DNA of 64,000 bases from Sorex araneus (taxonomy: Eukaryota > Chordata > Mammalia > Eulipotyphla > Soricidae), in NCBI RefSeq assembly GCF_027595985.1, contig NC_073303.1, forward strand, positions 190,894,972 through 190,958,971, in the 5' to 3' direction. The notes beneath the pieces are model-generated. The model worked only from the letters and a program-made list of their open reading frames with translations. It made no database searches and was not told the origin of the DNA. Numbering within the stretch: the stretch's first letter is position 1; each line of letters begins with the position of its first letter. Made by a program: the position numbers and the translations under genes. Shown here piece after piece: positions 23,868 to 35,869 of the stretch.

Positions 23868-24031
23868 AGGATTGGAGAGATAGTAAAGTGGGTATGGTGC
23901 TTGCCTAACGTTTAGCTGACTTTGGTTCTAAGTCACAACCCCATATGGACCCCTGAGCACCTCCAGGATTGCTTCTTGAGCCCAGAGTCAGAATATAGTG
24001 TGATGGGAATGGGCCCCCCAAACAAAAAACA
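23868..24031 (+). mobile_element. Old SOR-type SINE just beyond the ADAMTS5 3' end
   Basis: 'ggattggagagatagtaaag', 'ccatatggacccctgagcac', then an A-rich end. Marks the edge of the SINE-poor block taken as the 3' UTR. Confidence 0.7.
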
Positions 24032-24228
24032 AGAACTATAATCTTTTCACAAAGATAGAAAAACTATTTATACCAAAGTGGATGAGGAATGATAGAAATT
24101 AGAGATCTGTAGGCCTCCTAAAGATTATTTGGTCTTACTGCTCTGAGAAAATTAAAAATTCGAGGACCATCAGTTCAAATCTAAAACATTATATACAGTA
24201 CATACTATAGCCTAGTTTACAATTTACA

Positions 24229-24234
24229 TTTATT
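24229..24234 (-). promoter_or_regulatory. Candidate distal poly(A) signal of ADAMTS5
   Basis: TTTATT on the plus strand reads AATAAA on the gene strand. It lies about 6.3 kb after the stop, with T/GT-rich sequence (tgtactgtatataatgtttt) following within 60 nt. A decayed SINE starts about 200 bp further on, where the transcript should already have ended. Other AATAAA motifs occur (for example 24650-24655, 25458-25463, 29676-29681), so this choice rests on position. Confidence 0.5.
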
Positions 24235-24356
24235 ATGTCCACAAAACCAATGTTTAATTGTACAGTTAAAGTCACACATAGGGAAATGCTTTACAAAATA
24301 GGATATTGTTCCTCAATGAAAAATATTACAGTATAGGTCCCAAATGACTTAGTTCA

Positions 24357-24368
24357 AGTGGTTTTACC
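24357..24368 (-). promoter_or_regulatory. miR-140-5p target site in ADAMTS5 3' UTR
   Basis: The transcript strand reads GGTAAAACCACT, which pairs without mismatch to nucleotides 2-13 of miR-140-5p. miR-140 is a cartilage microRNA reported to repress ADAMTS5. Twelve contiguous pairs is far more than a seed match, so chance is unlikely in 6 kb. It also shows that the 3' UTR reaches at least this far. Confidence 0.75.
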
Positions 24369-25469
24369 TGAATAACAGAGTTGCTGTGGAATGCAGGCTA
24401 TGAGACACAATAATGTTCCCAATAGTTAATTTACCTTTAATGCACCAAAGCTAAAGAGATTTTTAAAATAAGACCCGTCTTATATTTTCAAGATTTTTGT
24501 ATTTTCAATGACATTCTAATGACTGAAAAATGCTATCACTTCTTGAAATTGTAGCAAGCAATTTTCCACTTATAGATAGCATGTAAATCTTGAATATTTT
24601 ACTCTGCCTCCATAGCACATTTTAAAGATCTCAATTACATTGACATAGGTTTATTACCTGACTTTATGCACAGACTCTAAAATGGAAATCAAAGGCTTGT
24701 ATCACTGCTTACAACAAATTGAGTTTTCCTAAATCTGCTATCTACAGTCTATTTACAAAGCATGCACATGATTTTCTCGGGCTAACATTTCAACCTAAAA
24801 TGTAAGCAGTACTTGTCAACTCCTACCTGAGTGCGCAATGCCAATATACCACGGAGACCATGTACATCTTGTAATCAAAAGTCTAGCTTCGCAAACTCAC
24901 ATTGTATGATTTTCTAGTCTTGTATAGACTCTCAATATTAAGTAGTTCTAATAGGGTATGAAATAATTCATAAAGAAAAGACCAAGATACTTGTAGCCAT
25001 GTGTTTTTTTAGTAAACTAAAACATCGCAAAGCTTTAAATCAGGCCAAGTACACACAAACATTTGTGTATATGAAATAAAATAATTGTTTGCAAGGAAGG
25101 TTCAGAACAAATGTTAATGGCTTACTAGGTGATGAATAATGACTCATCTAAGAGTGTGCTACTTGAACTAATATAGTTCAAGTCTTGGTGTCACATTAAA
25201 CATGTTTGATGCCCATACAGCTTATGTCACTGAACACTGCTGATTAGAAAGTCTATTAGATGTTATTTGCCAAACTGAGCGTAGTGACGCACTCAGCCTT
25301 GATGAAAAATGTAGATCTTTCTTGCTAATTGAAAAATCATGACAAATAAAACAGTAACTCTGAAATGCCACATTTGATCACTGAAGATATTAGCACCTTG
25401 GTAAAAATGTAACTTCATTGATTGTGCCAAAGGAAATGGGGAGAAAAAATGCCCTGTTTTATTTACAAA

Positions 25470-25476
25470 TCACAGT
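25470..25476 (-). promoter_or_regulatory. Possible miR-27 seed site in ADAMTS5 3' UTR
   Basis: The transcript strand reads ACTGTGA, a 7-mer match to miR-27 nucleotides 2-8. miR-27 has been linked to ADAMTS5 in cartilage. A 7-mer arises by chance every few kilobases, so this is only a candidate. Confidence 0.35.
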
Positions 25477-26214
25477 TTTCCTTACAGTGTCAGACTTTGG
25501 GTCATTCTGATGTGGCAGTGCTCTGTAGGATGATGAATCTTATTGATTTATTTTCATTTGATCTATGGCAGTCTTCATGGACAAGTTAGTAGAGCTACGG
25601 GAGAAGGACCACAGAGAATAAACCTAGTGTCAGCATGCTAGTATTTCAGAAGGCGCAGTTAATTGAGCTAAGTAATATGTACAGTTCAGCTCTGTTCTCC
25701 TTTAAAAGCAGTATCCTATACAGAGTCTCTTATTTTTTTCCTACGAAATATGCATGGAATATTATACTATCATCGCACCAGAAAGAAATTTGCCAGATTG
25801 AATGCTTTTCTGATTGGAGCACCATGTACAGTCCCTTAGGGGGCCGACTAATGTTTGAGTTACCATCCCAATGATTCCCCATATAATAATGAAGTAGAAC
25901 AGAATTATAAATTACAGACAAGTGTTTCATGATGACATAACTGGAGAAGTCATTCTTTTTTAGTTCTTATAGTGGGGTTATTTATAAAAACTTTCCCCCT
26001 CTACCCTCCAGTGGTCTAGTGAGTTAAATGCTTGACAATCTAAAACTACAGGTTATTGGCACAGGAAATATATGTATTGAAAACATATGTACCTTTCTAT
26101 GTGCTTAATGATACAGCCCCTTGGCATTGCACTTGGTTCTAGTATAGTTTTGGGTGACTATTACTGTGGCCATCGTTCATTTACTTTGCTGTTTTCAAAT
26201 CTTCAAAAGTATAA

Positions 26215-26420
26215 CACATCATCTCATTTAGTTCTAGATATATTCATCATATTCGCCAATACTGCCATGGAGATAGCAAACTCAGCCATAAACCATTAGC
26301 AACAATTTGGTGACTTAAATTCTGGAATTTCATAATCTGTGTATAAGTCAAAGGATAAACCAGGACTCAAATCTGGGTGCTGTCTTCCCTGGAACCATGA
26401 TAATGACTTTGTTACTAAGG
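26215..26420 (-). repeat. Possible ancient MIR in the 3' UTR
   Basis: 'catctcatttagttctagat' and 'aaccaggactcaaatctggg' fit the order of an antisense MIR. Weak. Confidence 0.35.
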
Positions 26421-28759
26421 AGAATCAACAGAAGCATCAAAACCAGAGTATGAATTTGTCAACAGTACCTTTAAGGGTTCTTTGTCTTAGCGGTGTTTGC
26501 AGTCTGTGAAATCACAGTCAGAGGCAAGGCAAATCTATCAGAGGTGCCCCAGCTGGTCACCCCAATTCTATTCACACCCAGTGAGTAATAATCACTAGTT
26601 TTGAGATTTTTTGTAAGACCACACCTTATCTAAAGTAGTCTATATTTGAAGGAAGCATTATGACTACTAACATTTGACTAATTTACACACAGACTGTTAA
26701 CCTTCTATAAACTTCTGGAAACATTAAATATTAAGGGATATCAATTTTAAGGAGTATTTTTAAAGCATCAAAAGACTATGTTTGGTGTTATTGCTATACT
26801 GATATAATTCATAACAACTTTGGTATATCACATGAAAGCTGGGTATATTTCATACACAGCTTATATAATATACCAACAGTTTCTTGGCGGGTGAATGGAT
26901 AACCTTATTATTTTCTCATGTCTTAGGTTCCCAGTAAAGTTTCTAAGTGATTTATTAACACAAGTTTAAAACCTGGACCTTATTTACTTGAATAACTTTT
27001 TTAGAAAAAAAATCATGGAACTTAAAAGACCATAACTGCAAGAACCAAACACTAACAGAAAATATTAAATTTAAAAATACTCAGAAGGGAAATATAGCAT
27101 CAGAATAAGAATACATGAAGGTTATATACATGTACACCTGTTTTACACAGAAAGTTTTCTGCAAAAAAATACAAAAGCAACCAGTGCTGAATATTCTGTA
27201 AACTCACAAAGTGTACTTTATACACAAACATGAAGCATAAATTAAAAAGTAGGACAATAGCAAAACATTTAAATAGAAAAGAATTTGCACATATTTTTGT
27301 TAAATAAGAATAAATAATTTTATCACACAAATTCACATACCAGTTGCAAAAATACAATAAATTATTTCTTTTTTTCAGTGCTGCAACTTTTTGTTTTTGT
27401 TTGCAATTTATCCCTTAATTCTTAGTTAATGGGATAAAACTGTTTCCACAGGAAGGCAAATGAAGTTGAATTTATTGAATTTAAATTAAAACAAGGCCCT
27501 TATATGCCACTCAGCAACAAAGCAGGGCTTAATTTGACCTTTTCTGTTCTAGAAGGAAAAATATTCATTCCTAGAGGACTCCGCATTTGCATTTATACTC
27601 AATTTAGAGTGCTTCTTAGTTCTGTAATTTAGATTTAGATTCTTATTAACCTGAGCATTTTCAGACATTTTTTTTAAAGGATAGAATCCATAGCATCCCA
27701 AATTCTAGACTCCTTTTATTCAAGATAAACATAAAAATCATAACCCCAGTTTAAATTGCATTGAATTCAATAATATTTTTCTCTTATTCATCAATTTTTA
27801 TATTGATTGACCACTCTCTTTTTTGAACTTTCTTTTTCCAGTCTCTAATTTTTTTAGTTAGACATACATACATACATATGTTAGTCAGTCAATATTTATA
27901 AAAAAAAATCCATGACCTAAAGAAAAGTTTTTTAGAATATAAAATATTGGTCTATTTGCTCTAAACTTTCTAAGACTGCTTTGTGAGGAACATAAAACTT
28001 TTCTATTGGCTTTGAGAAATATGTTAATTCATGCTAAAAATCTATGAATATAAATATAGAGAAACAGATTACAAGATTATTATGTATGCCCTCCAATTAT
28101 GTTTAATTGCTGTCAACATAATTATAAAAGGTAAAATTAGATTTCTCTCATAGTTAAGTTTCTTCATTAAAATTATTCTCACATTTCCAAAAATGTAATG
28201 TTGGCCTCACTAGTAATTGTCTCTGACTAGCCAAATAGTATGATTTTTAATAATTTTATTGACTGATTCAACTAGCTTTATTTCTTACCCCAGATACCGA
28301 GTGATCTCTAATAAATATAGGGAGGTTGCTATATTTTATGTGCCTCATTCCTCTACTTGATAATATACTGAAAAAAAAAGACAATATCCGAAGAAAGCTA
28401 GTCTGTGAAAAAAACAATAGATTAGAATCAGTTTTGTAAAACAGTTCTTTTACCAAATAATTTCTTAGTACTTTGCACTGTGAGACATTTACTCTCCTGA
28501 TCCACTAAAATGAATGTGATAAGAGCAAGACGTAATTCTCTTTTGCTAACGTATCTTATAATAAATATAAACTCTTGTAACTTTAAGGGAATTCAAACAA
28601 TGGTTTCTTAACATCCTTATTTACAAATCTTTAACAATAAACCCATTTAATATGACCAATATAAATATTCATGAGAGCTACTGACTTTGAAATATTTCCC
28701 AAATAAAAGCAAACCTTAATGAAGTGGAACATTTTATATATTTTGATGTGTGGGGGCAG

Positions 28760-29052
28760 GTGGATGCAGTTATGCTTTTGCTTCCTTGTTTTTTGTTTCA
28801 AGGGGTGCTCTAGAAGTTTGGGGGTGCCCTCTTGGTGATTCTTGACCCAATTGGCCAGGATTCGGTCTGAGAACCCACAGATGCCCTACTCTGGGGCCTT
28901 GTACTGCTAGGAATTACTCAGGTCACCTGGGGGTATTTGTGGTCTCTACGGTTTTAGCCAGTGATGCTAGGATAACCTGATACCAGAGAACAAACCAGTT
29001 CAGCCACATACAAGGCATAGGGTTAAACATGCACTATCTCTCAAGTCCTGCA
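28760..29052 (-). mobile_element. Decayed SINE-like repeat in the 3' UTR
   Basis: 'gataccagagaacaaaccag' and 'cacatacaaggcatagggtt' followed by 'actatctctcaagtcctg' resemble an antisense SOR-like head, and the rest is eroded or rearranged. The only visible insertion inside the 3' UTR. Confidence 0.45.
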
Positions 29053-30551
29053 GTTTAACTGTTTTTATGCATGATCGTAAATTTTTTCCCATGCATTACT
29101 ATTTAAACCTATAAACTTACCTAGATAACCTCTCAGGAGAAAACCGACAATCATCACAAAAATGGTCACATTTCACCACTTTAGCGCTGCTAGTACAACC
29201 AACTATTGTTCAACTGGAAAAACTCTGAAGCACATTGTGTACTTAAAAAATTTTTGTAATGCAAGGAATTATTGCCTATGGTGTGGAAACAGTCTTATGA
29301 TTACTAACCCTGCTTAATTTTTTATATAAATTACAGCCACTGAAAGATGTGGCTAAATACAACTGATTTTCCATATCCTATTATACTTAGACAACAAGAA
29401 GTACAAAATATTGTAGGTTTTATAGCAGTCTTGAACAAAACAATCAAGCGAAAACAAATGCATTTTGGAGGCTTGCTGGTAAGAGGTATACCAATGTTGA
29501 AGGTGTTCAATGATGGCAACTTAGCTGTGTTTTTGTGTTAGTATGACATGGTACGAGTTATCAGAAGCAAGCCATAGAAAGAGAAAGCAGTTGTGAAAAT
29601 AGAACTAGAAAATATGAAGTGTCTTTTTTTTTCCTCTTAAATTCTTACACTAAGGAAAAATGAGAGAAAAACAATTTTATTTTTGTTGTAAAATACGTTT
29701 TGAAAGTAAGGACACTGATTTGTAGACTCTTGAATACCAATGATGTACACAAGCCCCAACACTACCTTTACATCCTACATCTGCATTAATATGACTGTCT
29801 GCCTGAAGAAAAGTACACTCAAAGGTTTAAATAAATGGATCCATTCATGCTCTTTAATGACTAGATATACTGCAGTCCTTTTCCTTTGCAGGATTTCTCA
29901 GAAGATGCTTGCTGTTAAAGGTTTCTGACTAAATTTTTTTAATCTCCTGTAGTCTGAAAATACACTCTAGCTCAGGGAAAGAGCAGCACGTTGTTAATCT
30001 CCAGTAAAACATCCACAGCTCTTTCTGGAAACTGGAAGAAGTTGAAATAGCTGCAGACCTACTTTGGTCGATCACTTTTTTTTATAGAAATATATATCTA
30101 TAATCTCTCTATATATAATTTTAATAGAACTGAGTGCTATAAAGTGACATACCAAGGGAAGAACATATCTACAAACAGTAAAAATCAGCTACCATGTATT
30201 ATGGGTGAGAACAACTATAATGCCTTTGAAGACATTCTTTTAGAGGTAGATGACAAGGGGAGAGTGCACTGCCATCTTCAAATGTCCCCTGATTCTACAT
30301 TCATCGGTGTCTTTTCATTCGGGTCAGATTGGGGATGGTCAATAAGTCCCAAGTTTGTCTATATCCAAGGTCACCTTTGTCCAGGAAATAATCACGCTGC
30401 TTCGTTTGGTAACCCAGAGCAGACTCTGGCCCGACTTGGGGTTCCCTTTGACCATGACGTTGGTACGTTGACTGTCTGTGCTTTAGGTAGATATCTTTGT
30501 CACCGTGACTGATCCATTCGTGATCCCTCTGGATAAGATCCGCGCCACTGG

Positions 30552-31119
30552 CTAACACTTCTTTAGCAAACACTGCTTAAACGCAGAAGGCCTCTGAGCA
30601 AGAAGACATCCCTTGGCTAACTTCCGGTTTCCATCCTGGCACTGCACTGTCCTGGTGTGCCAGCCTGTGTCACAGGTCCTCGAACAGGCCAGCCAGGGCC
30701 CCGTCACCCACTGCAGCTGGGGAGGATGTGATCCCACTTTATTGCCTCCATGGCCCGTGACAGAGTTTATTTTTTGAGTGTATTTTTTGGGAACAAAAAA
30801 ACTGTAACGGACGTCTAGTGCTTTCGAAGGATCTGTGGCAAGAATCTGCACAATCAGAATTTCCCTGGTGGCCGCGTAGCCCATCCCGTGCAGAAAGTCA
30901 TCCCGGTGGCTCCAACCGCTGTAGTTCATGACGGTGCCATTGATGTCGATGATGGTCTCAGAGGTGGAGATCATGTACTTCCCATTGATAAGGTACTCAC
31001 CATTTTTCTTCTTCAGGGCCAAGTAGGCAGAGAATCGAGTCTGGTCTTTGGCTTTGAATTGTCGAACTTTTATATGGGTTGCCCCTTCTGGGATCCTTAC
31101 GACATCAGTATAACCCTTG
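30552..31119 (-). CDS. ADAMTS5: ADAMTS5 exon 8: spacer, C-terminal TSR and stop
   Basis: This is the last coding exon. The acceptor is atttatgctttcag, and one base completes Ser742, followed by 188 codons and a TAG stop at 30552-30554. It encodes the spacer domain from KGYTDVVRIPEGATHIKVRQ onwards, with GTVMNYSGWSHRDDF and DVRYSFFVPKK. The second thrombospondin repeat follows (QWVTGPWLACSRTCDTGWH, TRTVQCQDGNRKLAKGC) and the protein ends QCLLKKC. ADAMTS5 is short at its C terminus (one TSR after the spacer), and this architecture separates it from ADAMTS1. Counting from His410 the protein ends at residue 930, the human length. The stop is directly followed by the long 3' UTR. Confidence 0.96.
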
Positions 31120-32261
31120 CTGAAAGCATAAATATCCACAGTGGAAGGTAAAGGGTGGGAAGAAGAGAATAAAGCAGGAAGGCAGGGGTGAAGAAAAAAG
31201 TTAATAAACACACACAAAAAAAAATCGCTAAATCAACAGCATTTAAACAAAAGTTTCTTTACAAAATGTTTGGATGTGTTGAGTAGATCCTCTTGAAATT
31301 GACATTGAAATTAATTTTCTCACAAAACAAAATCTTCACTAGGTTGCTGTAAACATATTTTTTATGATGATGTTCAAAAATGAGAATGCAGCTAACAACC
31401 AACCTGAGTTTATACTGACTTGACAGATTCCCAGCCAGTTTAAATCCTGCCATCTTTGCAAAGCTAGTTGGTGTTCTTCCTGGCACTAAATAGGATCTTA
31501 AGCATAAATGCAGACTAATAAAGGCCTTCCCTCAGTGAATCCCATAGAAATCTGTAAGGTTCCTCAAACTCTTTTTACCCAAGAATTTCATGATGGTTTT
31601 GACTGTCTAAAAACTTTAATCTCCAGATTTGAGGTGAATCAAGTGCTCCGGCTTTCAGGTTAGTGTACAAATAACTATTCTATGGAGCTCCACGTGTGGT
31701 TCCAGTGGACAAATTAGTTGGGAAAACACATATTTCATTCTTTATTGGACTATAAAGTGGGGTTCTTTCCATTTTGACCAGGACTTTTGATTTTTTTACC
31801 TGGGAAGAACACAAAATGAAGAAGCAAGTTTGGAAGTGTATAATCCCAAATGACTAGTGTCATCAACAGTCAAAAAAAGAAAAAGAAGTTTCTAGTATTG
31901 TAGCAAAATTTCTGGAATACATCTGTGAAGTTCCATGATGAGGCTTTATGGAGAGTGACAAATAGGTCTCTGGTGATCCATTATCCGCTCAGGAAAAAAA
32001 AATGAGAAAAGGCAGAAATGGGTACTGTATCTGAAGACTCTCCAAAAATGCTAGTATAAAAATGCCAGTTAAACACCAAGGAAAAAGGTGTTTCAGGAAA
32101 AATGTTCAACCAAAATTGCCTCTATCAGTAATTATGTAATATGCTCCACTCAGATATACTTTGGAACTTATTTAACAAGAAATATGGAAGTGACCAGTAC
32201 AAGCTGATGGATATGTATGAAATATCTACCCGCAAAGTCTTACTCTTAGAGGTAATAGACA
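31120..32261. other. ADAMTS5 intron 7, part
   Basis: Intron between exons 7 and 8. No repeat or regulatory site I can support in this part. Confidence 0.7.
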
Positions 32262-32507
32262 ATTGTAGCATTGTAGCACTGTTTTCCCGTTGTTCATCAA
32301 TTTGCTTGAGCGGGCACCAGTAACATCTCCGTTGTGAGACTTGTTGTTACTGTTTTTGGCATATCGAATACGCCATAGGGAGCTTGCCAGGCTCTGCCAT
32401 GAGGACGGGATACTTTTGGTAGCTTGCTGGGCTCTTTGAGAGGGACAGAGGAATCTAACCAGGGTCGGCCGCGTGCAAGGCAAATGCCCAACCCACTGTG
32501 CTCCAGT
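32262..32507 (-). mobile_element. Type B SINE in ADAMTS5 intron 7
   Basis: Tail 'gtagcattgtagcactgt', body 'gttactgtttttggcatatc', 'gggagcttgccaggctctgc' and head 'gtgcaaggcaaatgcccaac'. Sense relative to the ADAMTS5 transcript. Confidence 0.9.
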
Positions 32508-33008
32508 CCAATTAGACACTGAAAATCTTGCTGTGTTTCAAAAACTTCCTCTGAATCAAAGAGGCAAGAAGAAGCCTTTTGTCTGCTGAATAGTTGACCT
32601 GCAGTGTCTGTACAAACCAGGAACGTCCACTATAAAATAGTTTGTACATACCACCCTGCAAACCCCAAACTAATCATTTTTGCAACAAGATCATATTTTC
32701 CAAAATTATGGTTGATTAATCACAGATCTGCAAGTTATCTTTAAAGTGGAAGGCTTAAGATTTTTGCTTTTCCATTTCAGCACCCTGCAAACCTTGGTCC
32801 TATAAATAGTGCAGTTTACCTGCTTTCAGAGGTGCCAAACGTTTTCTCAGTTACTCAGAACCTTTATCATTCCTCCCCTCCCCTTTTCAAACGGGCTTGC
32901 TAGATCCATGCTAGACCTCTGCCTCGAGAGAGCTTATGAGGAAATGTATCCACTGTCAAATGTAAGACTTTGGTCAATTCATACAAGGCAATTGTACTTT
33001 CAAGTTAC
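32508..33008. other. ADAMTS5 intron 7, part next to exon 7
   Basis: Unique sequence with the exon 7 donor GTAACT at its right edge on the gene strand. Confidence 0.7.
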
Positions 33009-33184
33009 CTTTTCTTATTGAAGGTGCCCACAACCTTTGTACAGCTGGAGTTGTCTCCTCCGCATATCCCACACTTGTCATACTGCAGCTTGGACCCGAT
33101 GATACCATCACAGCCAGTTCGCACACACTTCCCCCGCACGCAGACAGAATTACTGTATGGCCTACACTCAGTTCCATCCGTCAC
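33009..33184 (-). CDS. ADAMTS5: ADAMTS5 exon 7: second half of cysteine-rich domain
   Basis: This 176-nt exon has acceptor tctctccctgtccag and donor GTAACT, starts in phase 0 and leaves two bases (AG) of a Ser codon that exon 8 completes. It encodes residues 684-741: VTDGTECRPYSNSVCVRGKC, then GCDGIIGSKLQYDKCGICGG and DNSSCTKVVGTFNKK. The CVRGKC and CGxCGGDNSSC motifs are typical of the ADAMTS cysteine-rich domain. DNSS is a possible N-glycosylation site. No break was seen. Confidence 0.96.
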
Positions 33185-34154
33185 CTGGACAGGGAGAGAC
33201 ACATCAGGAAGAGGAAATCCTTGTGCCTAGTTATTTGGATTGTTTTTTGTTTTGTTTTGTTTTGTTTATTGTGAAAAGTCAAGTTCTAATCTGTGAGGTT
33301 TGAATTTGACTGGAAGAACAGGAAGAGACTGTACAGAGAGAAATCAACAATCAAGTCATCAATTCCAGGTGTTCTTAACAACAACAAAATCCTTTGGATA
33401 GAGGCAGGAAAAAGGTATGATAACTGGGGATCATGTACTTAGCCCCTTAAACTTGATCCAATGGGTCAGGGATCCTAAAATATTCATCTTCGTTACTGTG
33501 TGCTTAATATATTCCTGTGGTATTGTCTGGATATTTTGCAGTGATAAATACAGGATTTTTCAGTTAGTGCATGGAGTTGTGACTTGCATGGAGACTAGAG
33601 TATTCTCAAGCTCAAGGATGCAGAGATTTTATTTTGGCTGCCCAATTTTTATTATAACAAGCATTGGAAACTATGAAACTGATGTGCAAAATCCTGTCAC
33701 AGATGAAACGCTTTCCCTTCTATGCATTGAAATGCTCAATATACAAATAAGAAAAATTAGTAGAAAAGAATGGAATCTGATGCAGTCAGTGAAATGTATG
33801 TACTGGATAAGACATAAATGTATACAATTATGTTTAAATGTATGTACATAATTTGAATGTAATTTGAATAACAGGTTTAGTAGTTATTTATAAAATAGTA
33901 TGTATATGAACTGTCTGTGACTTGTGTATAGGTATGTACGGGTAATGTGTGCAATCATATATGTATATAAGTATCATATTTTGCATCATTTTTTCTCCTA
34001 TGAGTATATGTGAACTATGCATATATTAAATTGGTGATATACTTCACTGAGTTAAGGATTCTTTAGATGGTTGTATCTGCAGCTATTTTAATTTTTCTAC
34101 AATATTAAAAATATGAAATACAGCATGTTGCAATTGAAAACAAAAAACATTTCA
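33185..34154. other. ADAMTS5 intron 6, part
   Basis: Unique sequence with a short (GTTTT)n run near 33243. A 144-codon plus-strand frame at 33417-33851 has no family resemblance. Confidence 0.65.
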
Positions 34155-34319
34155 GGGGCTGGAGAGGTAGTTCAGCAGGTAGAGTGCTTGCCTTGCACTT
34201 GGCTGACCCAAATTTGATCCTCAACCAACCAAATGATCCCTGCAGCACCATCAAAAGTCATCCCTGAGCATGTACCAATGAGTAAGTCCTGGGCACTGCT
34301 CGGTGTACTCCAAAAATAA
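34155..34319 (+). mobile_element. Old SOR type A SINE (intron 6)
   Basis: ggggctggagaggtagttca head, diverged body, 'ggtgtactccaaaaataaaa' end. Antisense to ADAMTS5. Confidence 0.75.
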
Positions 34320-34421
34320 AACAGACAAACCATTTCAAAGTTTATCTAAGCCAGACATTAACTTAATTTTCAGTACTATGTCGTCAGTCTCTTAAAGGCA
34401 GTTTTCAGGGGGTAATTTAAT

Positions 34422-34597
34422 TTATTTTTGGGGGGTGTACATGTGCCACATTCAGTGATGCTCAGAACTTACTACTAGCTGACTGGTTAGAGATCTCTCC
34501 TACTGGTGCTCAAGGGGTCATATATGATGCCAGGGATGAAGCTGGAACCAGATGCAGTTGAGGCAAGTCCCTAACCACTACACTCTCTCTCCAGTCC
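34422..34597 (-). mobile_element. Old SOR-type SINE (intron 6)
   Basis: 'ggggggtgtacatgtgccac', 'gatgccagggatgaagctgg' and head 'actacactctctctccagtc'. Confidence 0.65.
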
Positions 34598-35182
34598 TAC
34601 AGATGGTTTTCAAGGTGGCACTCCTTTGCAAATTTGCTAGACAGTATTTATAATGACTATATGACATTGTGATGAAAGAAACTGCAACAATTTACTAAAG
34701 GTCCTTCTGTAGAAAAAAAAAGAGTAATTTCACAAAAATGTATTATAATGTGTCTGATAAGTAGAATGACATTGATTCATTTTAGTGGTGCATTGAAAAG
34801 TCTGAACCAGAGATGTTGGTTTTGAAAGAGGCTTTTTTTTCCTGAATCATCCAAAGATTTTCTAAATAAAAATCAATAATATTTTGCTTGATAGTTCCTT
34901 TCACAAACGGGCCTAGGAAATGGTCAGGGTTTCACAGCCGTTTTGAAGTTAAAATTGTGCTCCACTTTTCATGACAGCTACACTTTTCAAAAATAGCTTT
35001 GAAACCATTTACTGCTTCTATTTACAAAATGAATTCTGGTTGAAAAGTTTGCAAGTGTAGAACTAACAGAGTTGAAAATAAAATCCTGCCGTACCCAACC
35101 GTTCTCTAAATAATCGCTATTTCTGCTCAGTAGCCACAAACTTCATTGGACAAAATATGGTTTCCACAGGCTTTGCAGTTAC
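34598..35182. other. ADAMTS5 intron 6, part next to exon 6
   Basis: Unique sequence. No repeat recognised. Confidence 0.65.
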
Positions 35183-35358
35183 CTTTGGGGAGAAGACCAC
35201 ATAGTAACCGGTACCCTTAGCTCTGCAGGTTAGTTTGCACACGTCTGCCGGCAGGACGCCCGCATATTTGGGGACCCATTCTACAAAAGTTTTCACTCCT
35301 TTTGTATCAGACTGATAGCCATTTTTCGCTTCACATTGCTCCTGACGAAATGATTTAC
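35183..35358 (-). CDS. ADAMTS5: ADAMTS5 exon 6: first half of cysteine-rich domain
   Basis: This 176-nt exon has acceptor tgtttgtcttctag and donor GTAACT, opens with two bases of the split Gly625 codon and ends in phase 0. It encodes residues 626-683, reading KSFRQEQCEAKNGYQSDTKG, TFVEWVPKYAGVLPADVCKL and TGYYVVFSPK. This is the start of the ADAMTS cysteine-rich domain, which helps position the substrate. The reading frame is intact and joins exon 5 and exon 7 without a gap. Confidence 0.96.
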
Positions 35359-35439
35359 CTAGAAGACAAACAGGGTACTTATGTTGCATAATCTGTTCTA
35401 AAGCTTAAATAAGGAATCTTAATATAGATAATTATTTAC

Positions 35440-35618
35440 TTATTTCTTTTTTGTGTTTTGGTTTTGGGGCCACCCAAGGATGGTCAGGGCTTGCTTCTGG
35501 ATCTGCACTCAGTGATCGGTCTTGGTGTGGTATGGAAGACCTTCTAGGATACTGAGAATTGAACTGTTTGGCTCTTTGCAACACAGAGCCTCTACCTGCT
35601 GTACTATCTTATGGGCTC
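35440..35618 (-). mobile_element. Old SOR-type SINE (intron 5)
   Basis: 'ttttggggccacccaaggat', 'gatactgagaattgaactgt' and head 'ctacctgctgtactatctta'. Confidence 0.7.
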
Positions 35619-35642
35619 TGTTCATTAACTTATTTGCTTCAT

Positions 35643-35818
35643 TTTGGTTTGGGGGGGGGGAGCACGCCTGGTATTGCTCAGGGCTTCCCCTAGCTCAGTG
35701 CTCAGGGATCACTTCTGGTAGGACTCAGGAGACAATATGGGGTACCAGGATTGAACTAGATGGGCCACAGGTAAGACAAAGTATCTTACCTATTGTCTTA
35801 CTATCTCTACGGCCGACT
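35643..35818 (-). mobile_element. Old SOR-type SINE (intron 5)
   Basis: 'gagcacgcctggtattgctc', 'caatatggggtaccaggatt' and head 'cttactatctctacggccg'. Confidence 0.7.
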
Positions 35819-35869
35819 ACAGTAACTATTTAGTATTTAGAGTTAACTTTAGGATTTTTTTAATTTTAA

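Larger units (their letters stand above)
24210..30551 (-). other. ADAMTS5: ADAMTS5 3' untranslated region (inferred extent)
   Basis: The stretch after the stop codon is AT-rich, without a plausible reading frame, and free of young SINEs from about 24.03 kb to the stop, unlike both flanks. Human ADAMTS5 is known to have a 3' UTR of about 6 kb, and 6.3 kb fits here. A miR-140-5p match near 24.36 kb and an AATAAA at 24229-24234 support this end. One decayed repeat lies inside (about 28.76-29.05 kb). The distal end is inferred, and earlier AATAAA motifs could give shorter forms. Confidence 0.7.

Noticed and set aside
30144-30512. 122-codon plus-strand reading frame
   Set aside because: Lies antisense to the proximal ADAMTS5 3' UTR; no recognisable protein.
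33417-33851. 144-codon plus-strand reading frame
   Set aside because: AT-rich intronic sequence, random-looking composition, no domain and no splice partners.
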